From contig NZ_CP084266.1 in the NCBI RefSeq assembly GCF_022879595.1, forward strand, positions 1,267,438 to 1,331,437: a stretch of 64,000 nt of DNA, in the 5' to 3' direction. The number at the start of each line of letters is the position of its first letter. Position 1 is the stretch's first letter. The notes under the pieces are model-generated. The model was not told where the DNA came from and searched no databases. It saw nothing but the letters and a program-made list of their open reading frames with translations. The stretch comes from Caballeronia sp. Lep1P3. GTDB lineage: Bacteria; Pseudomonadota; Gammaproteobacteria; Burkholderiales; Burkholderiaceae. The translations under genes and the position numbers were made by a program. Below, piece after piece: positions 57,527 to 64,000 of the stretch.

Positions 57527-57565
57527 CTTCCGAGCCGAGCCGCCAACCAGCGGCGGCAATCCGAG

Positions 57566-57754
57566 TTACGGATTCTTCTTTACGCTGTCCTTCACATCCT
57601 CGCGGACATCGCCCGCGCCCTTCTGGATCTTGCCGGCGGCTTGCTGCATGTCGCCCTTGGCTTCCTGCGCCGGATCGTCGGTCGCCTTGCCGACTGCCTC
57701 GTTGATCTTCCCCTTCACTTGCTGGCCGACGCCTTTCACTTGGTCTTCGTTCAT
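57566..57754 (-). CDS. CsbD-family stress protein
   Basis: A 62-aa hydrophilic protein: MNEDQVKGVGQQVKGKINEAVGKATDDPAQEAKGDMQQAAGKIQKGAGDVREDVKDSVKK. The repeated G-x-x-x-x-x-G-K pattern is typical of CsbD, a small protein induced in general stress. It has an AGGAG ribosome site and its own terminator. Confidence 0.92.
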   Translation of the reverse strand: MNEDQVKGVGQQVKGKINEAVGKATDDPAQEAKGDMQQAAGKIQKGAGDVREDVKDSVKKNP

Positions 57755-57956
57755 CCTGGTTCTCCTTTAGTTTCAGCGCTCGTTCGCGCAGAACTCCGGT
57801 TGTCGGACGCGTAGCGCACTCGACGACCCGAAGCATGGTTCTAGCATGCGCTCCCAGGCCCCGTTTCCATAGCGGCGCATGTCTGAATCGCGCGTAGGCG
57901 GAATCGCACATACACCGGCCGCCATCAGCGCGACGCTATTTTCATCGGAGCCAGTA

Positions 57957-57972
57957 CTGTATATTTATACAG
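57957..57972. promoter_or_regulatory. Perfect LexA (SOS) box
   Basis: CTGTATATTTATACAG matches the CTGT-N8-ACAG SOS consensus exactly, with an AT-rich centre, and the palindrome extends outward to GTAC on both sides (57954-57975). It sits 30 bases upstream of ATG 58002, where it would overlap the promoter of the following gene. Confidence 0.85.
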
Positions 57973-58001
57973 TACAGCGAGACCGTAGAAGGGGTGAAGA
58001 C

Positions 58002-58358
58002 ATGGATTCGAATGGCGAGCATCTGAGCAAGAAGCAGTTCGCGCGGGCCGTGCGCGACCTCGAGCGCATTACGCGGCAAGTCGCGGGGCGCTATATCGAG
58101 AAAGGCGTTCCGCTGACGTGGCGTCTATTGCATGCGATCGAAGCCGAAGCCGTCGCGGACCTGGGTTTCGCCGGCCGGCACGAGGCGGCGCTGCGCGAAC
58201 TATTCGCGCGTCCCGACAACTTCCAGTACCCGGAGACGGACGATGTCGTCGATATCGCATCGTCCGACGCATTGCCGGCAGTCTTCGCATTCGCGGTCGA
58301 TGCCTACGAAAGCGCCGCGCGCCAAGGCCGGCCGCAACTGGCGATCGCTGCACACTGA
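58002..58358 (+). CDS. Unknown protein behind a LexA box
   Basis: A 118-aa soluble protein. The N-terminal half is helical and basic (KKQFARAVRDLERITRQVAGRYIEKGVPLTWRLLHAIEAEAVADLGFAGRHEAALRELF), the C-terminal half acidic (YPETDDVVDIASSDALPAVFAFAVDAYESAARQ). No signal peptide, no metal motif. An AAGGGG ribosome site lies before ATG 58002. The box directly upstream predicts induction by DNA damage. No family recognised; a role in SOS physiology is an inference. Confidence 0.75.
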   Translation: MDSNGEHLSKKQFARAVRDLERITRQVAGRYIEKGVPLTWRLLHAIEAEAVADLGFAGRHEAALRELFARPDNFQYPETDDVVDIASSDALPAVFAFAVDAYESAARQGRPQLAIAAH

Positions 58359-58402
58359 TGCGCGCGGAAACGTCTTCGCGACGCGTGCTGCGGTCGATTT
58401 CG

Positions 58403-59839
58403 TCACGGCGAGAAATCCGCAGCCATGTCGGCGTCGGTGCGCGCCTCGAGTTCGCCGCTCCGGCACGCGGCGCGGAACCGCTCGTAGTCCTGCTCGACTT
58501 GCTGTGCGCAGGCGCGTCCGTACCGAACGAGCGCCTCCGCGAAGCGCTCACTTCTGCCGATGTACGCCGAAATCTCCGGCGCGCAGCCGCCAGCCTTCGC
58601 GTGCGCGCGGGCGAGCGCCCAGCCGCATAAGCCGGCGTAACGGCGCAGGCCGTCCTTGTCGAGCGTCTCGAGTTCGACCGATATCTTCATGTCGCGCAGT
58701 TGGCGCACGTAAAAGGTGCGTCCGAGCGCGCCTGTCGCCCAGCCGAGAAACGGATCGCTCGCCGCCTGCATCAGACGTTGCCCGTGGACGACGCGCAAGC
58801 CATCGTGCGTGATGCCGCGCTCGCGGATTCCCGCCTTCGCGTATCGCGCGACGACCGACATCGACGCTTCCTTCAATTGCAGAAAAAGCGGCTTGCCGTG
58901 ATGGTCGGTCAGCAACAGCACGAGACAGCGCGTGCCGACGCTTCCCACGCCCACCACCTTGAATGCGACGTCCTGAAGCGCGAACTGCGCAAGCAATGCG
59001 GCGCGCTCGGGCGTGAGCGAAGCGGCGTAGTCGCGCATCAAGGCGGTGAACAACGTCGAACGATCGTGCGTCATCGCCATCCATTCGTCGTCGGGGTCGA
59101 TCAGCGAACTTGTGCCGCGAATGTGAAACACCGCGGGCGGTGCATCGCGGATGCGCCATCCGTCGCCCGTACGGTCGGCGAGCTTCGGCAGCATCGTTCC
59201 GTGCGTGCGCCGCAAAGCGCGCGCGATGCCTCGACGGACGCGGCGACGGCCGTCGTCGGTGCGCGCGAGATCGTGCATGCGTGCAAAGGTGATCCGTTCG
59301 TGCCACAGGTCGAGCGCGCTCATTTCGGCGTACTCGGCCATGTGCCGCTGATAGCTCTGCGTCGCCTCGAACGCGCACTCGTCGGCGCTCAGCGGGCCGT
59401 GACCCAGGTGCCGGCCCGCCACGCTCAGGCTGCCGGCCAGACGCTTGATGTCCCATTCCCACGGCCCGCGCGAAGTTTCGTCGAAATCGTTGAGATCGAA
59501 GACGAGCGCGCGCTCCGGCGTCGCGAAGCCGCCGAAGTTGGCGAGGTGACAGTCGCCGCAAATCTGGAAATGGATACCGCTGTCGAGTGTGCCCGCCAGA
59601 TCGTGCGCGTGCACGATCGCGCTGCCGCGATAAAACGCGAACGGCGACGCCAGCATCCGGCCATAGCGCAGCGGAACGAGCGCGGCGACACGCCTCTCGC
59701 TACTGATGCGCAGCAATTCGACGGGGTCTCGCGCGACATTGCCGATCGCGTCTTGCGTCGCGCGGGGCGCGCGTCGCCTGGCCGCGCGTCCCGCCTCACG
59801 CCGCTCGCGCCACGATTGCACTCCCTGCGCCTGGTTCAT
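58403..59839 (-). CDS. DUF2252 family protein
   Basis: A 478-aa protein with the DUF2252 pattern: MLASPFAFYRGSAIVHAHDLAG, then SGIHFQICGDCHLANFGGFATPERALVFDLNDFDETSRGPWEWDIKRLAGSL, which recalls the HGDxHxxNxg / DFDE motifs of kinase-like phosphotransferases. The C-terminal part includes VKVGVGSVGTRC-type glycine loops. Function unknown; a protein-kinase-like fold is suggested by motifs only. The GAGGAAG ribosome site precedes ATG 59839. Converges with the SOS-box gene. Confidence 0.85.
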   Translation of the reverse strand: MNQAQGVQSWRERREAGRAARRRAPRATQDAIGNVARDPVELLRISSERRVAALVPLRYGRMLASPFAFYRGSAIVHAHDLAGTLDSGIHFQICGDCHLANFGGFATPERALVFDLNDFDETSRGPWEWDIKRLAGSLSVAGRHLGHGPLSADECAFEATQSYQRHMAEYAEMSALDLWHERITFARMHDLARTDDGRRRVRRGIARALRRTHGTMLPKLADRTGDGWRIRDAPPAVFHIRGTSSLIDPDDEWMAMTHDRSTLFTALMRDYAASLTPERAALLAQFALQDVAFKVVGVGSVGTRCLVLLLTDHHGKPLFLQLKEASMSVVARYAKAGIRERGITHDGLRVVHGQRLMQAASDPFLGWATGALGRTFYVRQLRDMKISVELETLDKDGLRRYAGLCGWALARAHAKAGGCAPEISAYIGRSERFAEALVRYGRACAQQVEQDYERFRAACRSGELEARTDADMAADFSP

Positions 59840-59998
59840 TGCGCCTTCCTCGTCGTCATCGTGATGGGTGCGTGAGCGCAGGATCGTCGTATCGACACTT
59901 CTGCACGCTTGATGCATCGTTGTGGCCTTGACGTCGCGCACCGGAAACCGGACCCTGTGCGCAATGCAATACAGCGCCACCGCTGGCTTATCAACACT

Positions 59999-61000
59999 AT
60001 GCCGAACACTTCCGATCTCTTCGACCAACAGCGCGCCGACTGGCAGGCGGACCCGCACGCAGCGTTCGACGCCTGGCTCGCCCAGCAACAGTTCCGGGCG
60101 TCATCGGCGGATGTTTATCGCGCGCAATGGGGAAACTTTCTCGAGTGGCTGGCCGCGAAGCGCGCGACGCTGCAAACGGTGCAACGGCCGGTGATCGAAC
60201 AATTCGTCTCGCAGCTCGACATCCGGCGTCCGCAGCGCATGCGCTATTTGCGGTTGATCGAGCGCGTGCTGGACCATGTGCGCGAGATCGAATCGGCAGC
60301 GACGAATCCGGCGCGCTTCATCGCCCAGGACGGCGACGCGGCGTGGCGCAAGGCGCGCGACAACGAGCCGACGGGTTTTCTCACGCACGACGAACGCGCG
60401 CTGCTCATCGCCCATCTTTTTTCGCCGCTCGGCACGCTGCCGACCGGTCAACGCTGGCGCGAGCGGCGCGATCGCGCGCTGGTCGCGGCGTTTTTGGGCG
60501 CGGGCGTGAAAACCGGCGAGGCGGCGCAGCTGACCGTCGATTGTTACGCGCCCGGCGCGCCGTATATCACGGTGGACGCGGCGAATCCGCTCTTGATTCG
60601 CCAGGCACGGCTCGCGCCCTTCGCGGTCGAACTGCTCGATGGATGGATCGCCGAGCGCAAGGCGGTCGGGCTGGCGGGCGAACTGCTATTTCCCGCGGCG
60701 CCGTCCGGCCGTTCGATGCACAAGGCGACGATGCTTCGCGCGATCGACGCGGTCGTCGCGGCTTCAGGCATTGCGGCGTCGCGCGCGGCGCGTGCGAGTC
60801 CGCAGACGCTTCGGAATACCTACGCGGCCGAATTATTCGACGACGGGACCGACCCCGACCGCGTCGGACAATGGCTGGGCTTTCAGCAGCAGATATCGGT
60901 TCATCGCCTGCATCGGGCCTGGCAAGAATGGATGGGTGAGCAAATACGGGAGCGTGACATAGCGAGAGCGCGCGCCGATGCAAGCAATGGAGGCCGATAA
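59999..61000 (+). CDS. Tyrosine-recombinase-fold protein lacking catalytic residues
   Basis: A 333-aa protein with the two-domain plan of XerC/D-type recombinases: an N-terminal SAM-like core-binding domain (AFDAWLAQQQFRASSADVYRAQWGNFLEWLAAKRATLQTV) and a C-terminal catalytic-type domain. Yet the key residues are absent: the first Arg is Lys171 (GAGVKTGEAAQL), the His of HxxR is Gln269 (QTLR, Arg272 kept), the LGH His is Phe295 (WLGFQQQ), and no Tyr follows to act as nucleophile. It should bind DNA but not recombine it. Faces the KfrA-like gene with an iteron between their stop codons. Confidence 0.85.
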   Translation: MPNTSDLFDQQRADWQADPHAAFDAWLAQQQFRASSADVYRAQWGNFLEWLAAKRATLQTVQRPVIEQFVSQLDIRRPQRMRYLRLIERVLDHVREIESAATNPARFIAQDGDAAWRKARDNEPTGFLTHDERALLIAHLFSPLGTLPTGQRWRERRDRALVAAFLGAGVKTGEAAQLTVDCYAPGAPYITVDAANPLLIRQARLAPFAVELLDGWIAERKAVGLAGELLFPAAPSGRSMHKATMLRAIDAVVAASGIAASRAARASPQTLRNTYAAELFDDGTDPDRVGQWLGFQQQISVHRLHRAWQEWMGEQIRERDIARARADASNGGR

Positions 61001-61016
61001 ACGGCCGCGCGGATAG

Positions 61017-61033
61017 TCCCGTAAACCCTCACC
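61017..61033 (-). repeat. Dispersed iteron, single copy
   Basis: A reverse-strand exact copy of GGTGAG-N6-CGGGA (N6 GGTTTA) in the 48-base gap between the recombinase-like and KfrA-like genes. Confidence 0.85.
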
Positions 61034-61048
61034 TTTCGCGTCGCGGCG

Positions 61049-62257
61049 TCACATGGCGTCCGGCGCAGGGCTGTCGGCCGCTTCCAGAAATGCCTTAACG
61101 GCTGCGAGCTTTGACGACGTCGCGCCCGACGTCCGCTCGCAATGCGGGCACGACAGCTCGTATTCGTCTTCGTGACGCTGCAGATCCGGCTCGGCGCTCT
61201 CGCAGGCGGGACAATCGACGGGCGCGTTCACATACGCGTCGACCTGCGCGCCGAGCGTGGCGATCTCGCTCGCGCAAAGACGTCCGTCGAGCGCCAGCGA
61301 CGCGATCAGCCTGCCGACTTCGGCGCTCAGGCCCGCGCGCACCCGGTGCGCATCGCGTTCGCGCGTGAGCGCATCGATTTCGTCCGACTGCTCCCGCATT
61401 TGCGACTCGAGACGGTCTGCGCGGCTCCGCGCTGCGCTAAGTTGTTGAATGAACTCGAATTCCTTCTGCCCGGCTTCACGCGTGCTCGCCTGATACGTGG
61501 CCGCCATTCCGCGCAGCGCGTCGAGTTCGACGAGCATCGGCTTCACACGGCGCTCGGCGTCCTTGACGGCGTCCTTGATCTGCTGCGCGTAGTGTTCCGT
61601 GTTGCGGCGCAGTTCGCTCTGCAACTCGTCGATCCGGTCGCGCAGGCGCGCGGCTTCCGATTCGTCGCGCTTGACGCGCTCGGATAGCGCCTTGTTATCC
61701 GCCTCCAGACGCGCGATGGCATCGCGCAGATCGGCGTGGGCGTGCGTGTCGCGGGTCCGCAAAGTCCGCAATTCGGCCTCGAGCGCCGCGATCTGCGCGG
61801 CTGCAGCTTCGGCGCGCGCCTCGGACCGCTCGTGCGCTTGCTGGATAGCTTCGCAGCGGATTTCGGCGTCGCGGGCTGCTGACTGCGTCGAGCGTGCGGT
61901 TTCATCGAGTCGAGCCCGGTTTTCCTCGAGTGCCGCGTGTGCCTGAAGCCGCGCTTCCGCGAACAACTCGGCGATAAGCTCGCCCGCTCGCTCGCGAAGC
62001 GTCTCGGGGATGTCGCCCGCCTCGATGCGAACGCGCAGCGTCGAGCGCACGGTCTCCCAGAAAGCATCGATGTCGCGCGGGATGTCGCTTGCGCTGCCCG
62101 TCTGGGTCAGATCGCGGACCGTCGTGACGGAGGGGCGTATGCCCAGGTCGAAGAACAATCGCTTGCAAGCGTGAAGAGACAGATCTTGCCGACGCGCGCC
62201 GGTCGCGCGCATCCCCTCGAACTCTTGACGCAAAGCGTCGCGGATTTGCTGATTCAT
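61049..62257 (-). CDS. KfrA-like DNA-binding coiled-coil protein
   Basis: A 402-aa protein. The N-terminal KfrA-type DNA-binding domain is in LSLHACKRLFFDLGIRPSVTTVRDLTQTGSASDIPRDIDAFWETVRS. Residues about 110-330 form a long alanine/glutamate-rich coiled coil. Unusually, the C-terminus carries a Cys4 zinc ribbon (VDCPACESAEP ... YELSCPHCERT). KfrA proteins of plasmids bind their own promoter and help stable inheritance. I chose ATG 62257 (MNQQIRDALRQEFEG), not 62374, as this begins the DNA-binding domain. It directly borders the origin repeats, so a role in chromid maintenance is likely. Confidence 0.85.
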   Translation of the reverse strand: MNQQIRDALRQEFEGMRATGARRQDLSLHACKRLFFDLGIRPSVTTVRDLTQTGSASDIPRDIDAFWETVRSTLRVRIEAGDIPETLRERAGELIAELFAEARLQAHAALEENRARLDETARSTQSAARDAEIRCEAIQQAHERSEARAEAAAAQIAALEAELRTLRTRDTHAHADLRDAIARLEADNKALSERVKRDESEAARLRDRIDELQSELRRNTEHYAQQIKDAVKDAERRVKPMLVELDALRGMAATYQASTREAGQKEFEFIQQLSAARSRADRLESQMREQSDEIDALTRERDAHRVRAGLSAEVGRLIASLALDGRLCASEIATLGAQVDAYVNAPVDCPACESAEPDLQRHEDEYELSCPHCERTSGATSSKLAAVKAFLEAADSPAPDAM

Positions 62258-62296
62258 GGCGTTGAGGTGGGTGAAAACGTCTCGATCATAATGCTT

Positions 62297-62315
62297 TACG
62301 TAGTACGCTGTACGT
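62297..62315. promoter_or_regulatory. Repeated TACG motif in the kfrA-like promoter
   Basis: TACG occurs three times at exact 7-base intervals (62297, 62304, 62311), inside an imperfect palindrome ACGTA...TACGT (62298-62315). A reverse-strand -10-like TATGAT (62285-62290) is close by. It is a plausible autoregulatory operator for the KfrA-like protein. Confidence 0.45.
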
Positions 62316-62642
62316 TTCGTTGAAGGAACAATCGAAACGTGGAAGATCACTGTCTTCAGCACCTTTCGACTCAATATCGCGGTGCGTGTAGGCCTTCGAT
62401 GTGAAACAAGTCGAAGTTGCGATGATAACGCTTTGAAATCGCATAGCTTTTCCGTTGTAGCGATCAGGACCGGTCTGTTTCACATGGTTGCATGCGGCGC
62501 ATCTCTGCTGTAATTGCGTTATTCGAGTCGGCGAAGCGCACGCGGGGCTCCGTTGAGAGAAATAAAGTAAACACCTTTGAACCTTGTTAAAGACGTTAAC
62601 GCCTCGCCAAAGCCTTACGCAGCAAGGCTCTGCGGGCAGATT

Positions 62643-63882
62643 GGTGAGAAGTTGCGGGATAGATGGTGAGGCAGTACGGGAATTATCGGTGGTGGGCTTC
62701 GGGGACATCCGTGAGAAGGACCGGGAACCGTAGTGAGCGCATTCGGGGCATGACTTTAGCGCATAGGTGAGCGAATGCGGGAGGCATCGGCGCGCGATTG
62801 CTTTTGCCGTGGGGACGTGTCGGTCGTGGGCGATCTTGCCATGGTGAGACGCTGCGGGAATGCCTTTTATCGGTCAAAAAGTCCAACTGCCGCCTGTTTT
62901 TAGAGCAATGGTGAGGCTTTCCGGGGCACAAAGGCGGTCGGAGGTGAGGCTTTGCGGGAATCTAACCCTCGGAAAGGCAGTTGCAGTGGCGTTTTCATTC
63001 GCTCGGTGAGGGTTTTCGGGAGCTACGATGCGGGACAGGCCGTCCGTCAACGTAGCGTGGACGTGAAGGAGCGGTCGCTTGTCCCTTCCAAGCAGTGAAA
63101 GGTGAGCTTTTCCGGGAGTCGCGGTGCGATGGATAGCGCGAAGTCGGTAATGCGCTTTGAGCGTAGCGGTGAGGTTTTGCGGGATCGCAAATGACCCAAC
63201 TGCGTAGCGATAAGCAGTGTCCAGGAAATCGTATCGGGAAATGGAGCGCAGAATCAGCGACTTAAGGCTATCTCTCATGTGTATCTTGGCCCGAAGGTGA
63301 GGAAATGCGGGAGTTGGTCGCGAAGCCGATGCGGCACTGAGGAACGGTAGCGGTGAGAACTTTCGGGAATCCTTTGCTCAGAGCCGTCTTATGAAAGAAG
63401 GGTCGAATCCGTCGGAAGTGGAGGACTTTTCTGCTTCCGTTCCTAGTACAGAGCCCCGTTAAGCGTAACGGTGAGAAGTTACGGGAGTCCCTTTTTCCAG
63501 ATTCAGAACCCAAAGGTGAGTGTTTGCGGGACAGTTATGTTCGGCGCTCAACATTTATGCGGCTCTGCGCTATCCAGCCCGGTGCCCTCTACTGCACATA
63601 GGTGAGGCTTTTCGGGGACGTTGCCCGCGCCTTCGCGCATAGTGTCGGACCGACAGCGCTGATGACCGGCCGAAGCCGTGGTACCCCGCACTATCGCCCT
63701 AAAAGCGGCGCTGTCTCGGTCGCACCACACGCGTAGCCCAGGCTAAAATTTTTTCGGTGAGCCTTTCCGGGATGCTATTCGAGCGTCGAACACAGAATCG
63801 GTAAACACCGCAAACCGTTTACCCGCGCCGATTCTGGACATGTCGAACGAACGCTTGCGGTGAGAGGTGAGGCTTTCCGGGA
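62643..63882 (+). repeat. Iteron array of the replication origin
   Basis: Nineteen forward copies of GGTGAG-N6-CGGGA start at 62643, 62665, 62688 (weak), 62710, 62732, 62766, 62843, 62910, 62943, 63005, 63101, 63168, 63296, 63352, 63470, 63515, 63601, 63756 and 63866. Fourteen match all eleven fixed bases; four others have one or two changes (62710, 62732, 62910, 63601). The first five are 22-23 bases apart, later ones more loosely spaced. N6 is usually NNTTTN. These are the sort of sites a plasmid-type Rep protein binds. A truncated reverse copy sits at 63989-64000. Confidence 0.85.
63793..63836. repeat. Nested inverted repeat in the origin region
   Basis: Outer arms CAGAATCGG (63793-63801) and CCGATTCTG (63828-63836), and inner arms GGTAAAC (63800-63806) and GTTTACC (63817-63823), form a nested palindrome between the last two iterons. 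It may be a binding site for Rep or another origin protein, or the operator of the rep gene beyond the window. Confidence 0.6.
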
Positions 63883-64000
63883 CCGCACTCCAGTGAGTGC
63901 CTGCCGATACGCTGGGTTCACCGCCGATGGTGAAGCGTCAACGGTAGACGCGCATCACCGCACCCGCTATGCTTCGGGCAATAACGCTTCCCGTAAACGC

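Larger units (their letters stand above)
62258..64000. other. Non-coding replication-origin region with iterons
   Basis: No credible gene in 1.7 kb; short open frames on the reverse strand overlap the repeats. The first 380 bases are AT-richer and contain the kfrA-like promoter. From 62643 onward the region is filled with iterons and a large inverted repeat (63793-63836). The region continues past the window edge. It is presumably the origin of this replicon. Confidence 0.75.

Noticed and set aside
59991..59999. TTATCAACA as a DnaA box before the recombinase-like gene
   Set aside because: It differs from the consensus at an important position and stands alone, so it is probably chance.
62286..63513. 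Short reverse-strand ORFs in the iteron region (for example 62286-62708, 62874-63278, 63268-63513)
   Set aside because: They overlap the repeats, have no family features or ribosome sites, and their peptides mirror the iteron sequence. The region is better explained as non-coding origin.
62500..64000. CRISPR array as an explanation for the repeats
   Set aside because: Repeats are short, directly share a split motif and have irregular spacing from 22 to 155 bases without uniform spacers; no cas genes are present.

Overview
The window (about 64 kb, high GC, codon use dominated by GC-ending codons) looks like one arm of a secondary chromosome or chromid of a Paraburkholderia/Caballeronia-type Burkholderiaceae bacterium. 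The grounds are a cstA gene facing a two-component system, hopanoid genes on the same replicon as an iteron-type origin, a tdh/kbl pair, DUF4148 and DUF2252 proteins, and a KfrA-like protein beside the origin. The genus call is an inference from gene content, not from any search.

Layout, left to right. (1) 1-2.4 kb: the start of cstA diverges from a sensor kinase that is fused in frame to its LuxR-type response regulator. (2) 2.4-6.9 kb: hopanoid/lipid transport (hpnM diverging from hpnN-mlaA). (3) 6.9-13.3 kb: an accessory stretch with a broken or hypothetical ORF, an unrecognised 334-aa protein, an orphan two-partner-secretion exoprotein and an IS5-family transposase. (4) 13.3-18.1 kb: the tightly coupled hopanoid operon hpnD-hpnE-shc-hpnG. 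(5) 18.3-23.2 kb: signalling (single-domain receiver, CheC-like protein, PAS-GGDEF cyclase, then a hybrid kinase). (6) 23.4-28.9 kb: small stress, redox and envelope proteins, with a perfect DnaA-box palindrome at 25.74 kb. (7) 29-33 kb: a sigma54 regulator diverging from a GntP permease and 3-hydroxybutyrate dehydrogenase. (8) 33-50 kb: AI-2E-type permease, GST, a PNPOx-ferredoxin reductase fusion, zwf, FUSC pump, wrbA, an IclR regulator facing an MHS-type transporter, AraC facing a DUF1479 dioxygenase, an SDR facing a LysR regulator. (9) 50-57.5 kb: a QseBC-like system, YceI, threonine degradation (tdh, kbl) with an XRE-cupin regulator. (10) 57.5-64 kb: CsbD, an unknown protein behind a perfect LexA box, DUF2252, then a replication/maintenance block: a tyrosine-recombinase-fold protein lacking its catalytic residues, a KfrA-like coiled-coil protein, and at least 1.3 kb of non-coding iterons. 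The rep and par genes are not in view and presumably lie past base 64000.

The most striking signal is the 17-bp origin repeat GGTGAG-N6-CGGGA. Besides about 19 copies in the origin array (62.64-63.88 kb), exact copies sit singly or in small groups in intergenic DNA at 27.66-27.99, 43.23-43.27, 52.78-52.85 and 61.02 kb. This suggests origin-specific sites dispersed over the replicon arm, possibly for initiator titration, handcuffing or timing control. Together with two parS-like palindromes (55.4 and 57.46 kb), the dead recombinase and the KfrA-like protein, the right third of the window looks like an extended chromid-maintenance region.
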